NCBI GenBank assembly: GCA_945957395.1
Contig: CAMFKE010000002.1
Location: 186,001-250,000 of the forward strand
Source of the DNA: an uncultured Opitutia bacterium
Lineage (GTDB): Bacteria > Verrucomicrobiota > Verrucomicrobiia > Opitutales > UBA953
Reading direction: 5' to 3'
DNA length: 64,000 nucleotides
Shown here: positions 1 to 10,100 of the stretch, in pieces
Numbering within the stretch: position 1 is the stretch's first letter
Layout: every line of letters starts with the position of its first letter
Notes under the pieces: generated by a model
Seen by the model: the letters and a program-made list of their open reading frames with translations, nothing else
The model's database searches: none
Told to the model about the DNA's origin: nothing
Made by a program: the position numbers and the translations under genes

Positions 1-1226
1 AGCTTGGGGTCGGGGTGGATGACCTCCTGGAGGTAGTCGACGACGATGAGGTCGGTGCGGCCGGAGCGGGAGTGGGCGAGGCGGGCCTCGGCCTCGATGT
101 GGTCGATGCGGTTGAGGTTGGCGCGGACCTGGAGGCGGCGCTCGTCGGAGTAGGCGCGAAGCTCGCGCAGCCAGGAGCGGTGGGCCTCGACACGCTCGTC
201 GAAGAGGCGGGACTCGACGCGGGCCTGGAAGTCCCAGAGGGATTCCTGACCGATCTTGCGGCCGAAGGCGTCGCCTTCGCGGATGAGGGCGCGCTCGGCG
301 GAGCGCCACTTGGCGAGGAGGGCGGCGTCGTTCTGCTCGCGGAAGGGGATGCCTGACATGAGGCCGGCGCAGCGCCCGGTGAACTGTTCGTCGGAGGTCT
401 CGAGGAGGAAGGCCTGCACAAAGCCGCCGGAGCGCAGGTGGGCGAAGGCGAGCTGGCGAACGAGGGAGGACTTGCCGGCGCCGGGCTTGGCGCCGACGAC
501 CACGAGGCCGTCGCCGGTGGCGGCGCAAAGGGGCTGGAGGCGCTCGTCGAGGGAGCGAAGGCCCCAGGAGACGCGGCGCAGCTTGGATTCGTCGGGGGCG
601 ATGCCGCCGACGGCGTCGTCGAACTTGCGCAACTGGCGCTCGATGACATCGGCGAGGGTCTCGCGGCGCTCGGTGGTGGCGCGCAGGGCGCCGAGCATGC
701 CCTCCATGTGGGGGGAGACGGCGGCGGAGAACTCGCCCCAGGAGGAGCGTGGGGAGAAGACGGACTCGGTGACGCAGGAGGCGCCGGCGAGGAGGCGGCG
801 CAGGAGGTACTGCTCGCGAACGGCGCCGAAGTGGGCGTGGACGAAGGCGGTGCCTGAGACGCCGCGGGTGAGCTCGGCGAGGTAGGCGAGGCCGCCGGCG
901 GCGTCGGCCTCGCCGGAGTCCTTGAGGGCGATGCCGAGGGAGAGCGAGTCGCAGGGGCGGCGGTCGGAGTGGAGGCGCACCATGGTCTCGGCGATGATCT
1001 GGTGCGAGGTGAGGAAGAACCAATCGGGGGCGAGGCCTTCGACAAGGAGGGAGGCGAGGATGCCGCCTTTGCCCTCGTCGAGCTCGAAGTCGTTGATGAT
1101 GGCGGCGAGCACGCCGCGCTCGGCCTCGGGGTGATGGGGCGGAGTGCGCCCGGATACATCCCCTTGGGGAGGGTATGGGTTCTTGTAATTTTTTTTCCTC
1201 GGGGAGGATGAGGCAGTGTCAGTCAT
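1..1226 (-). CDS. DnaB-family replicative helicase of the prophage (C-terminus cut by window edge)
   Basis: Ring helicase expected to unwind phage DNA at the replication fork. The N-terminus carries the DnaB signature PPHHPEAERGVLAAII near residue 30. The RecA-like core shows a Walker A motif (GAKPGAGKSS, about residues 244-253) and a Walker B motif (DLIVVDYLQ, about residues 393-401). The ATG at 1226 gives the natural DnaB N-terminus. The gene runs off the left edge, so the last part of the helicase domain is not visible. It lies just downstream of a replisome-organiser-like gene, a common phage replication pairing. No Shine-Dalgarno sequence precedes the start. Confidence 0.9.
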   Translation of the reverse strand, partial: MTDTASSSPRKKNYKNPYPPQGDVSGRTPPHHPEAERGVLAAIINDFELDEGKGGILASLLVEGLAPDWFFLTSHQIIAETMVRLHSDRRPCDSLSLGIALKDSGEADAAGGLAYLAELTRGVSGTAFVHAHFGAVREQYLLRRLLAGASCVTESVFSPRSSWGEFSAAVSPHMEGMLGALRATTERRETLADVIERQLRKFDDAVGGIAPDESKLRRVSWGLRSLDERLQPLCAATGDGLVVVGAKPGAGKSSLVRQLAFAHLRSGGFVQAFLLETSDEQFTGRCAGLMSGIPFREQNDAALLAKWRSAERALIREGDAFGRKIGQESLWDFQARVESRLFDERVEAHRSWLRELRAYSDERRLQVRANLNRIDHIEAEARLAHSRSGRTDLIVVDYLQEVIHPDPK

Positions 1227-1269
1227 GGTCTTGGTTTTCGTGGTCGGTGGGGGAAATCGGGAGTGCGGC

Positions 1270-2271
1270 TCAGGCGGCGGCGGGCTCGGGGCGAGGGGCC
1301 GGGCGCTCCGGGGGGCGGACGGGGCGGCGAGGGCCGGATTCGGGCTCGGCGAGGATGACGCGCAGCGACTCGGTGTTGTCGGCGGAGGGGGCGGCGGAGG
1401 CGGGGGTGCGGCCGGGGCGCATCGAGGGGTCGGCGGGGAAAGGCAGGTTGCGGCGCATGGCCTCCTCCAGCGCCCAGATGGCGTCGTCGACGGCGTGGGA
1501 TTCGATTTGGCGCTTGTGGCGGTGGACGGTGGTGAAGGGCGGGTTGAAGCCCTTGTGGTGCTTGGCCTTCAGGTGGGCGATCCAGTCGCACCAGGCGTCG
1601 CGGAAGGGGGAGGATTCCAAAAAGGCGGAGGGAAGCCCCTTGGCCTCCTTGCGGCAGTACTCGCGGTGGTGGCGCGCTTCGACTTCCTCTTGCGTCAGCC
1701 GCCCCTCCCCACCCTCGCCTTGCGTGGTGCCGGGTGGAACGGAGTCATGGGGTAAGGGGGAGTCTCCTTCTCCTTCTCCTTCTCCTTCTCCTTCTGCAGC
1801 GGCATCTTTTGCGGAGGTTTTCCGGCAAACATGCGGCATGTCCTGCGGATGTTCTGCGGCATGCTCAGGGGTGGCGGAGCGGGTGGGCTTGGCCTGCTTG
1901 GAGGAGGTGCCGACCGAGGGGAGCTCGGCGACTGTGGACATCCATCCCACTTCCGGAGAGGAAAAGAAGGCGATGGCGTCGGCGAAGTCCTTGGCCTTCC
2001 AGCCGGTCTTGGCCTCGAGGTCGTCGGGCGTGTAGGGGGTCTGGCCTTGGCTGAGGTAGCCGCGACGCCCGTGTGGATTTTCGCAGGAGACCTCGCTCAT
2101 GATGCGCCACATGTTGAGGAATTTGTGGCCGTCCTTGTGCCGGGAGAGGCGCCGGACGATGATTTCGTTGCCCCAGACGGGGCATTTGTACCAGTCGAGG
2201 TGCTTGTAGCGCTTGGCCTCGCCGGAGTTGTTTTCCCGAGCGATGGCGTCGAGGCGGAGATAGGCGGACAT
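1270..2271 (-). CDS. Replisome organiser / replication initiation-like phage protein
   Basis: 333 residues. The N-terminal ~110 residues (MSAYLRLDAIARENN..., with WYKCPVWGNE and LSRHKDGHKF) look like a compact DNA-binding region, and the C-terminal third (AWCDWIAHLKAKHHKGFNPPF) resembles the tail of phage replication proteins that load a helicase. I infer the role from the position directly upstream of the DnaB-type gene; no catalytic motif is visible. A Glu-Gly dipeptide tract at about residues 159-168 is encoded by a hexanucleotide tandem repeat (1762-1796). It could instead be an unrelated DNA-binding protein. Confidence 0.6.
   Translation of the reverse strand: MSAYLRLDAIARENNSGEAKRYKHLDWYKCPVWGNEIIVRRLSRHKDGHKFLNMWRIMSEVSCENPHGRRGYLSQGQTPYTPDDLEAKTGWKAKDFADAIAFFSSPEVGWMSTVAELPSVGTSSKQAKPTRSATPEHAAEHPQDMPHVCRKTSAKDAAAEGEGEGEGEGDSPLPHDSVPPGTTQGEGGEGRLTQEEVEARHHREYCRKEAKGLPSAFLESSPFRDAWCDWIAHLKAKHHKGFNPPFTTVHRHKRQIESHAVDDAIWALEEAMRRNLPFPADPSMRPGRTPASAAPSADNTESLRVILAEPESGPRRPVRPPERPAPRPEPAAA
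1762..1796. repeat. Hexanucleotide tandem repeat inside a phage replication gene
   Basis: About five copies of CTCCTT (GAAGGA on the coding strand) in a row, encoding an EG dipeptide tract. The unit is a multiple of three, so copy-number change would alter linker length without shifting the frame. Confidence 0.9.
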
Positions 2272-2311
2272 GGTGGAATGCGGGGGAGGTGTTTCGGTGA
2301 ATCAGGGGGGC

Positions 2312-3001
2312 TCACTGGGGGCGGGGCTTGGGCACGGGGCCCACGGGCTCCCAGACGCCGGAACTCACGGGGCGCACGAGCACGGGCATGCCTACGCGCC
2401 AACGGTCACGCAGACGCGCCGCCACGCGCACGGCGACCACCTCGGCGGGATCGCCCTCCAGGCGCACCAGCAGCACGGACGGGTTGCGCGGCAGCGACTG
2501 CACCATGCCCGGCCGCTCGGCGCGCTCGAGCAACAGCGCCTCGGCCTCGGACGGCTCCACGCCCACGGCGCGGGCCACGGCGGCCACACCGGCGGCGCTC
2601 AGCGGCGCCTTGGCGTCGGCGGGCGCACCGGTCAGCCCGGCGAGGCGGGCGCACCGCGGGCGCAGCAGGCCCAGCGCATCCGCCAGCTGCGCGACCGTGG
2701 CGGGCGCGGCCCCACCTGACGGCGGCGCGCCGTCTGAATTTTTTTTCTGTTCCGGCAGTTCAAGGGGATGGGTCAAATCCGACCCCCTTTTGGGTGTAAT
2801 CCCGCCGGAGTGGGATGAGTTTTCGCAGCCCCCCCCCGTGTTCGCGGGCGCACCCCCGCCCCCCCCCATGCTCGCGCCCTGCAAGAGGCGCGCGGGCGCG
2901 TTGTCGGCGACGCGCGCAGGCGGCGCAGGAGGTACGGGCGCGGTCTCGCGCGCCATCTCGGCGATCATCCTTTTGCCCTTTTCCCGGTCTTTGTGTGACA
3001 T
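2312..3001 (-). CDS. Unknown prophage protein with two G9 homopolymer tracts
   Basis: 229 residues, unrecognised. The N-terminus is charged (MSHKDREKGKRMIAEMARE). The middle (residues ~40-90) is low-complexity, rich in Gly, Pro and Ala, and contains GGGGGAP. The C-terminal half is better ordered (ALGLLRPRCARLAGLTGAP..., then RLRDRWRVGMPVLVRPV). Two runs of nine G on the coding strand (2859-2867 and 2829-2837) lie 21 bp apart in the low-complexity part. It sits between an HTH-like gene and the replication genes, so a regulatory or replication-accessory role is possible but not shown. Confidence 0.65.
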   Translation of the reverse strand: MSHKDREKGKRMIAEMARETAPVPPAPPARVADNAPARLLQGASMGGGGGAPANTGGGCENSSHSGGITPKRGSDLTHPLELPEQKKNSDGAPPSGGAAPATVAQLADALGLLRPRCARLAGLTGAPADAKAPLSAAGVAAVARAVGVEPSEAEALLLERAERPGMVQSLPRNPSVLLVRLEGDPAEVVAVRVAARLRDRWRVGMPVLVRPVSSGVWEPVGPVPKPRPQ

Positions 3002-3070
3002 GATTGTGTAACAGCGTGTGAATTGATGCGGCTCTTAGGCCATAAAACAGGGGTTTCAAACTCCCTTGCG

Positions 3071-3724
3071 TCAGTTTTCGCCAGCTTCCCCTGGCTCGGC
3101 ATCCGCCTGCTCGGGCTCGCCGACATCGATGACCTCGAAACCCTCGGCGTCCTTCATGACCGGGCCCTTTTGCTGCGCCGCCGCCGCCCTCAAACCCATC
3201 AGCGCGGCGCGCAGTTCGTCGGGCGACCAGTTCGGCGCGGCCACGACCAGCGTCTGGGCGCCGCCGAGCAACTCCTCGGAGCGCTGGGCCACGATGCCGG
3301 CGATGATGGCCTTGTCCTTGGTGGAGATCTTGGCGCGCTTGACCGGGTCGGCGAAGTCGTCGGCGATGCCATCGACCGCCATGACGGCGACCGCGCGCAT
3401 GGAGCGACCGAGTCTTTCTTTTTCGGTGCTTAAACTCTCCTCCGCCATGCGGATGATGCGCACCGAATCCGGAGCCAGTTCGAGCAACTCGGCGACCTTG
3501 ACCGTGCCGAACCCTGCCGCCAGCAGCTGCACGGCAGCCGCATAGGTCTTCGGCCGGCGTTGTTTTATCTGAGCGGCCGTGTATCGGCTCACCTCGGCGC
3601 GCGACTCCGGCTCGATGGCGAGCGAAATCGGGTCGGTCCACCCGTCACCCAGCCTTCCCTCCGTGACCAGGTCGATTTGCCCCTCCTGCTCTTCCTTCGG
3701 CTTCGCCGTGCGGCCTTTGCCCAT
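3071..3724 (-). CDS. Prophage protein with a predicted helix-turn-helix segment
   Basis: 217 residues. The region TYAAAVQLLAAGFGTVKVAE followed by LLELAPDSVRIIRM (about residues 60-95) reads as a helix-turn-helix, as seen in small terminase-like and phage regulatory proteins. The rest is helical, with a conserved-looking APNWSPDELRAALMGLRAA, and the C-terminus is acidic. It starts 18 bp after the upstream HTH gene, so the two are probably co-transcribed. I cannot decide between a DNA-packaging accessory and a regulator. Confidence 0.65.
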   Translation of the reverse strand: MGKGRTAKPKEEQEGQIDLVTEGRLGDGWTDPISLAIEPESRAEVSRYTAAQIKQRRPKTYAAAVQLLAAGFGTVKVAELLELAPDSVRIIRMAEESLSTEKERLGRSMRAVAVMAVDGIADDFADPVKRAKISTKDKAIIAGIVAQRSEELLGGAQTLVVAAPNWSPDELRAALMGLRAAAAQQKGPVMKDAEGFEVIDVGEPEQADAEPGEAGEN

Positions 3725-3742
3725 GGTCGTTTCCGAAAAAAA

Positions 3743-4015
3743 TTAAAGAGCATGCGTCCGCAGCCAGTGAAGGACGGCGGAAGCGGGCACCACGGTGCAG
3801 CGGATGTTGAGCTTGTAGCGAGGGCCGATGCCCTCCTTGCCCTTGGTCTCCTCGTACAGCGCGATCTGGCGCGCGACCTCTCGCTCGGAGATGGTGAGCA
3901 GCTCGGCGATGCGCTCGATGCGGTACATCTGCTCGACGGCAGGGAGCGGCGCCGCCGGTGCATCCTTGATGACAATCAGTTTGGCCTTCGTTTCGGGGGG
4001 TGTTGCGTTCGACAT
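3743..4015 (-). CDS. Small excisionase/MerR-like HTH protein
   Basis: About 90 residues from the ATG at 4015; an in-frame GTG at 4039 is an alternative. The segment MYRIERIAELLTISEREVAR is a winged-helix/excisionase-like DNA-recognition motif, followed by a short basic and hydrophobic tail ending HWLRTHAL. It is the first gene after the strong terminator of the large polyvalent-protein gene. Its leader also carries a weak match to the phage leader element seen at 11997 and 19519. A switch regulator or excisionase is the natural guess, but there is no integrase in view to pair it with. Confidence 0.6.
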   Translation of the reverse strand: MSNATPPETKAKLIVIKDAPAAPLPAVEQMYRIERIAELLTISEREVARQIALYEETKGKEGIGPRYKLNIRCTVVPASAVLHWLRTHAL

Positions 4016-4109
4016 GTTCGGACCGTCCCCGAACCGCACACAGGTGCGTCAAGCGGCTTTTCTTCCATGACTAAAAACGCCCGCAAAGCCCGATAAAACC
4101 TAGCTCCGC

Positions 4110-4143
4110 AAAAAAAGCCCCCTGCCTTTCGAGGCAGAGGGCT
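4110..4143 (-). terminator. Rho-independent terminator after the polyvalent-protein gene
   Basis: On the minus strand AGCCCTCTGCC-TCGAAA-GGCAGGGGGCT forms a strong hairpin followed by seven T. It separates the late (virion and lysis) block from the replication and regulatory block. Confidence 0.9.
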
Positions 4144-4161
4144 CGTCATGCGCGCCGTCCG

Positions 4162-7100
4162 TCACGGCTTGTTGAGCTTGCGCCACTCGTCCGTGCGCAC
4201 CTCCAGCTCCTTCAGCGCGTCCGCCGGCGAAGACCCGATGCGCCTCAGCGTCACGGCCTGATCCTCACACCGCACCAGCGTCTGCTCGTGCCAACGGTTC
4301 AGGCGGTTCAGGCGCGCCTTCAGCTCGGGCTCGAGCTGCCCCTTGACGCCCTGAAGCATCGTGCGCTCGGCCATGAGGGCGCGCGCATTGTCCGGGCGCC
4401 TGGCGCGCACATAGTTCGTCGCCTCGTCCGCGCGGTCCTTCTCGCGCTCCATGGACTCGAACTCTCCGGCGTTGGAGATGGTCACGAACCCCTTCACGAT
4501 CGGCAAGCGAGCCACTCCCGAGAGGTCGCCCTCCACTTCCTGTCGCCCGGTGAGCACCTTCGTTGGCACGCCGAACTGATCCAGACTCCACAGCGTCATG
4601 CGCGCGAGCCCAGGCGTTCCGCCGGCCTTCATCTCCGCCTCATTCAGAATGGCGCGCCCGTTCTCGTCCCGCGGAGCATTGCCGGTCGCGTAGCTCGCCC
4701 ACGCGCCGACCTGCTTGATGAGCGCATTGGGCCCGGGAATCATGCCGCCCGCGGTATTCGCCGCAGCATTGCCCGCCTCGCTCCAGGTGCGCTGGCCGGT
4801 CGCCGCGAGCGCCAGGAATCGGCCCGCGCCAAAGAACAGCCGCTGCGTATCATCCATGGCGAACGGCACGGCCACCGTCTGCTCGCTCGCGCCGTAGCCG
4901 ACCGAGCCCACAGGCAGCTGCATGCGGCTCTGCTTCTGGTACTCCGGCAGCCGCCGATACAGGCGCTTCACCTCTTCGCCGAACAATCCGGCCTCCGCCA
5001 GCGCCACCATCACCCCGGCGGCGAACACCAGGCCGAGTCCGAACCACGCGGCGCCCACCGACGCCCCGCTCGCCGCTCTCGCCGCCACGCGCGCCGCCAG
5101 CATGGAGCCCGCCGCCACCTTGCCTACAGGCTCCATGCCGGGCAATCCGGCATACGGAGAGTCGCCGGTCATCAGTGCGAAGTCCTGATGCCACCCGCGC
5201 ACCGCCACGCGCACATATTGCATGGCGGCGCCGGCCACCTTCAGGTGCGCACCGGCCGCCAGCGTATTCGGCACCCCTATCATGTCGCGCACGAACCCGG
5301 CCGCCTTGTCCTTCGGCCAGCCCAGCTCGCGCGTCAGGTACATCCAAGCCTTCAGCTTCGCCACCGACTCGTTCGTCTCGTTCACGAAGCCGATGTGGTC
5401 CATGAGCCGGCCCATGAACACATAGCCGCCCAACTTGCGGTACAGGTCATGCTTCTCATGCGGCTTGCCAGTCACCGCATGCCGCTGCAGCAGCGCGTTC
5501 ACCGCCTCGCCGTCATCTCCCGGGTGGAATATGCGCCCGCCCGCCGCATACAGCTCATGCGGAGGCGAGATAGCCCGCGCCGCCAGCATATCGGCCAGCA
5601 CCGGGTCATACTCGCCCGCCAGGTACTTGCGCGCCAGCCCGCCCGCCTCGTCGAGCGGCATGCCGAACCAGCCGCTCATGAAGTTGCGCACGATGCTCCA
5701 CATCACCGCGCCCTTACCCTTCCAAGTCGGCATATTCGTGAAGGCGCGGCCCATGTCGCGCTCCGCACCGCGCACCGTGAAGGTCGGCGAGTACTGAATG
5801 AAGTTGGGGTGGAAGAAGTTCTGGAACAGGTAGTTGAGCGACTGCGTCACCACGCTCACCGAGGCGCCCGGCGCGCGCTCGAACACCTCGGCCAGCTCGC
5901 GCGGGATGTGGTACGCCTCGGGCTTGCCGCCCCACCTCACCACGAACAGCGCCTCGTCCTGCCGGTTCGCCGGCTCGGGGAACGGCGAGAAGTTCGTCTT
6001 GCGCTTCACCGGCTTCCACTCGTCCGGATTCACCTTCGAGAGCGTCAGCATAGCCTCCACCTTCGCCTTGTTCAGCTGCGCCGCGCGCACGGTGGTCACC
6101 GCCTTGAGCACCATCGCCAGCGCCGGATTGGCCACCTCCTTGAAGGTGCCTCCCTGCGCGCGCATCGTGCTCGCCACCGAGCCCGTGAAGTAATCCACCA
6201 CCACGAACGGCGCATAGAAACCGCGCGCACCGGCTCGCATCTTCTCCACCGCCCCGGCCTCGAAGATTCCGCACGCCACGGCCTGATCCACCACGCCCTC
6301 CCAGATGCGGCGCATCTCACGCTGCGCACGGATGAGCGCCACGCGCGCCTCACGGTTCGGCTGACGCCTGAGCAGTTCGCTCACCTGCAGGCGCGCATCC
6401 TTCACCTGCACGCCGCCGGGGTTGAACAGCTTGTCGTCGAAACTCGTCTTCGTCACCGCCTCCCTGGTCACTTCGCCCGACTCGTCGAGCTCGGCGGCCT
6501 CCAACTCCTCCACCACCTCGCGCGCCCGGTCGCCCTTCAGCACGCGCATGTGCTGCATATACAGGCCGAGGTCGTGCCAGTTCACCCCGGCGGCGTCCAG
6601 CGGCGCGAGCACCGACCGGTGGAAGTCGCTCAGGAAACCGTGCACCTCGTTGTCCGCCAGCGTCAACTCGCCGAACAGCAGCCGGAAATCCTTCGCCCCG
6701 GACGGCACGAGACCCTCCGCCTTGCCGTCCAGGTATCGGCGTATCGCCGGGCTCGCCGCCTCCAGCAACTCCGACTGCAGACGCCCCAGCACATTCTCCG
6801 GAGCGCCGCCCAGCAGCCTCTCGCGCCTCAGGTGCTGCGCCATGAAGACGGCGTCCGCCCGTCCGTAGCCCTTCAGCGCGTCCATATCCGTCGCCAGCGC
6901 CTGCGCGGCCTTGTCGCCACCTTGCAGCAGCGCCTGCATCTCCAGCAGCGCGCGCGCCGCATCCGGCTTGCGGTCGAGGTGGTCGAAGAACATGCGCCAC
7001 CCCAGCGGAGCATGCTCCAGCGCCGTCGCCGGGCTGGCCAGCACGGCCGCGAAAAAGTCCGCATACAGTTCGTCGGCGCTCCCGCGGTACGCGTCATAGC

Positions 7101-10100
7101 CGGCGTCCGCCCCCTTCTGCCACGGGCGCATCTTGCCGCTCAGCTCCAACAGCTCCTCGCGAATCTCGCCGTGTAGCGCCAGATCGCCCTGCACACGCTT
7201 CGCCACCAGCGCCTGGTAACGCTCGTTGCGCGCCACCAGCCACTCCGCGTGGTCCGCCGTGCCCTTCTCCGGCTCGGGCATGCCGCTGTCGCGCAGCTCC
7301 GCCGCCGCCGCCACCTTCAGCTTGTCGCGCACCGGCTTCACCAGCGTGGGCATGGTGCCCGGGAACACCGGCAGCGCCGTGCGCCTGAAGTCCGCCAGCA
7401 CCGCCAGCCTGCCCAGCAGGTTGCCGGAGCCCACGGCGCCCTCGCGCACAGCCTTCCCGTACTTGTCCTTGCCCACGATCTTGCCGAACTGCGCGTAGTC
7501 CACGCCGTGCCCTATCTCGTGCGCCATCACGAACAGCGCCGTCTCCGGCTTGAACGCCGTCGTGCGGTTGATCGCGATACGGCCCGTGCCGGGCGAGTAA
7601 AACCCGCGCTTCTTTTCCGACATCTTCCGCACATCCGGCACCATCCCCGTGAGCTCCTTCCAGAACCTCACCAGATTCGGCAGCCGCGCCGCCTTCCACT
7701 CCGGCAGGCTCACCGCGTCCACCGGCTTGAATCCGTACTCGCTGCGCCAGTATAGCCCCGACTCCGACGGCGGGATGGGCAAGTCGCCTGAGGACGGCTT
7801 GACTCCGAGGATTTCCCCGATCACCTTGTTGATGACTCCTAGGTCTTTGGTGTCGGCGTGTACTTCGCCAGCGGCGGAGAGCCCGGTTTTGAAAGCCAAA
7901 CGACCTAGGAGTCCTTCGTTCAGCACCTCGTGCACATACAGCCGGCGATCCTTCACCGAGGTCTTCAGGAGCGCGACTCCGGCAAAGGTGTCGGAACCGA
8001 TTCGCACGGGAGCCGCCACGATGTAGACATGCGCACCGGGAATTCCGCTCCTGTCAGGCCAGTCGGCCACCACTTTGCCCTTGGCGATGATATCAGGCAC
8101 CAGCGCGAACGCCTGCACCTTGGCCTTGCCAAGACCATGCCCGGCGGAGTCATGCACGGCGCGCCCATCCAGCAGCACGCGCCCAAGGTCTGGACTCTCC
8201 ACGCCTCCTCCGAAGTGTTGCGCGTAGTACTCTATCACCCATGCCTTCAACGCCTTGGTGCTTCCAAAGTGCGGCACCTCGTCGCCACGGATGGACGCCA
8301 CCGGCGCCGAAGTGAGGAACCTCCTGGCATCATCCCTGGGCACCGAGGACACACGCGGCGCAGGGTCGGCCTGCCTGCGGTCGCTCAGCACGCCCGCCGC
8401 CGCCGTCGGGTAGCCCCCGTCGCCACCGCCGAGCACATCGCGCAGGCGCTCCATAAACTCCTCGCGGTCGATGTCGAAGCCCGCGTTGCGCGCCATCGCC
8501 AGCGCTTCCTCCACGGTCTTGCCTCGCCCGTCCTTGGTCTTCGCCAGGCGGTTGTACAGCGCCAGCGCGCCGGGTTCGGTCTTCACCCCGGCGTCGCCCA
8601 TGATCGCCTCCACCTCCGACACCAGCGCGTCGCCCTTCGCCCCGCCGACCGACTCCGCTCGCGCACTCGGCGCGCGCAACGCGCCGTCCTCCATCAGGTC
8701 GCGGAAGGTCGGGCCGGCATCGCCTTCGGCCATGCGCCGGTCGTACTCGCGGCCCAGTTCGCCGTGCAGCTCGGGGAAATCCTCGGCCCCCGCCATCTGT
8801 TTGGGCGTCAGCTTACCCCAGGCGATGCGGCCCACGCCGTCCTTGGGCAGCGTGCCCACGAACACATCCAGCCCCTCCGTGGCCGCCTCGTGCGCCACCG
8901 CGTCCACCTCCGCACGGTCGGCGTCCACCGACGCGGCGGCCTCCTCCGCCCGGCTCATCGCCTCCACCTCGGCGTCCACCTCGGCATCCACCGCCTGCTC
9001 GTGGCGCTCCTGCGGCGTCGCATCGCGCACCCCGGCGAACGGGTCGTCCTGCGCAGGCACGGCGGGCACCTCCCTGTTTCCGGTCACATTCACCACCGGC
9101 GCCGCGGGAGCTTCAGGCGACGGCCTCACCGCCGGCGCTAGCGGCTCGCCGGGGCGCAGCGTGAACGGCGCGTCCGGGTTCAGATCCGGCGCGCGCGTCG
9201 GCGCCTCGGGCGCAGAGGAGACATGACCGCGCTCCGATGCGGACGACGAAACATCAACGCCAGGAGCCGCGTCCACATCAACTGTCTGCGATGCCGCAGA
9301 ATCGGCCACCTTTCGCGCGGCCGCAAACTCGGCCTCCTCTTTTGCCTTGGCCGCCGCAGCCGCCTCGGCCTGCGGCTTCTTCGCCAGCGCCTCGAGCTCG
9401 TCGAAATTCGTCACACCGGCGAAGCGCGGGTCCACCGCCGCACGCTCCCTCGCCAGGCGCACCGCCTCCGCTTCCGCGTCATGCCGAGCCTGCACCCCGG
9501 CCGCCACCTCCTGCGGCGTCACTCCGGCCTTCGCCGCCGCCCGCGCATACAGCGCACGCGTCACCGCCGTCTCCAGCAGCCCTGCTCCGGCGCCGAACAG
9601 GCCGCCGAACAGCGACTCCGCCGCCACCTCGCGCGCATCCACATGCCCGGCGTCCACCGCCTGGCGCACCACGCTGCCGGCACCCGACATCACCGCGCCT
9701 TCGCCGGCGCGTATGGCCATGGTCGTGCCATAGCTCGTGCCCTGCAGCGGCGACAGCTTCGCCCCGGGGATCATCGCCAGCGGCGCGCTCACCACGAGCC
9801 CGCCCACGCTCGCGTCCTGCCTCACGCCACGATGCACCTCGTCGAGCTGCGCCGCGCCCTCGCCCGCCACGCCTGCCGCGCCCAGGGCGCCCAGCATGGG
9901 CAAACCCACTGGCGCGCCCACGCCCGTCGCCGTGGCCGCCGTGGCCACGGCGGCCAGCCCCATGGGCGCCATGCGCAGCGCTCCCGCCTTCACATTGCCG
10001 GGGCTTTGGAAGAACCCGGCGTTGCGCTCGAACACCGGCTTGGGCACCGCCCACGCCCGCACCGCCTCCGGATCGCCCTCCGTCTTCGGCGCCTCAAACT

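Noticed and set aside
256-885. Long plus-strand open frames opposite the DnaB-like gene
   Set aside because: They are low-complexity Arg/Ser-rich shadows; the minus strand shows clear Walker A and B motifs.
1762-1796. CRISPR-like array
   Set aside because: It is a simple hexanucleotide tandem repeat without spacers; no CRISPR array was seen anywhere in the window.
4288-7176. 962-residue plus-strand open frame inside the giant phage gene
   Set aside because: Composition is His/Arg/Leu-rich with no domain pattern; it is the complement of a GC-rich coding gene.
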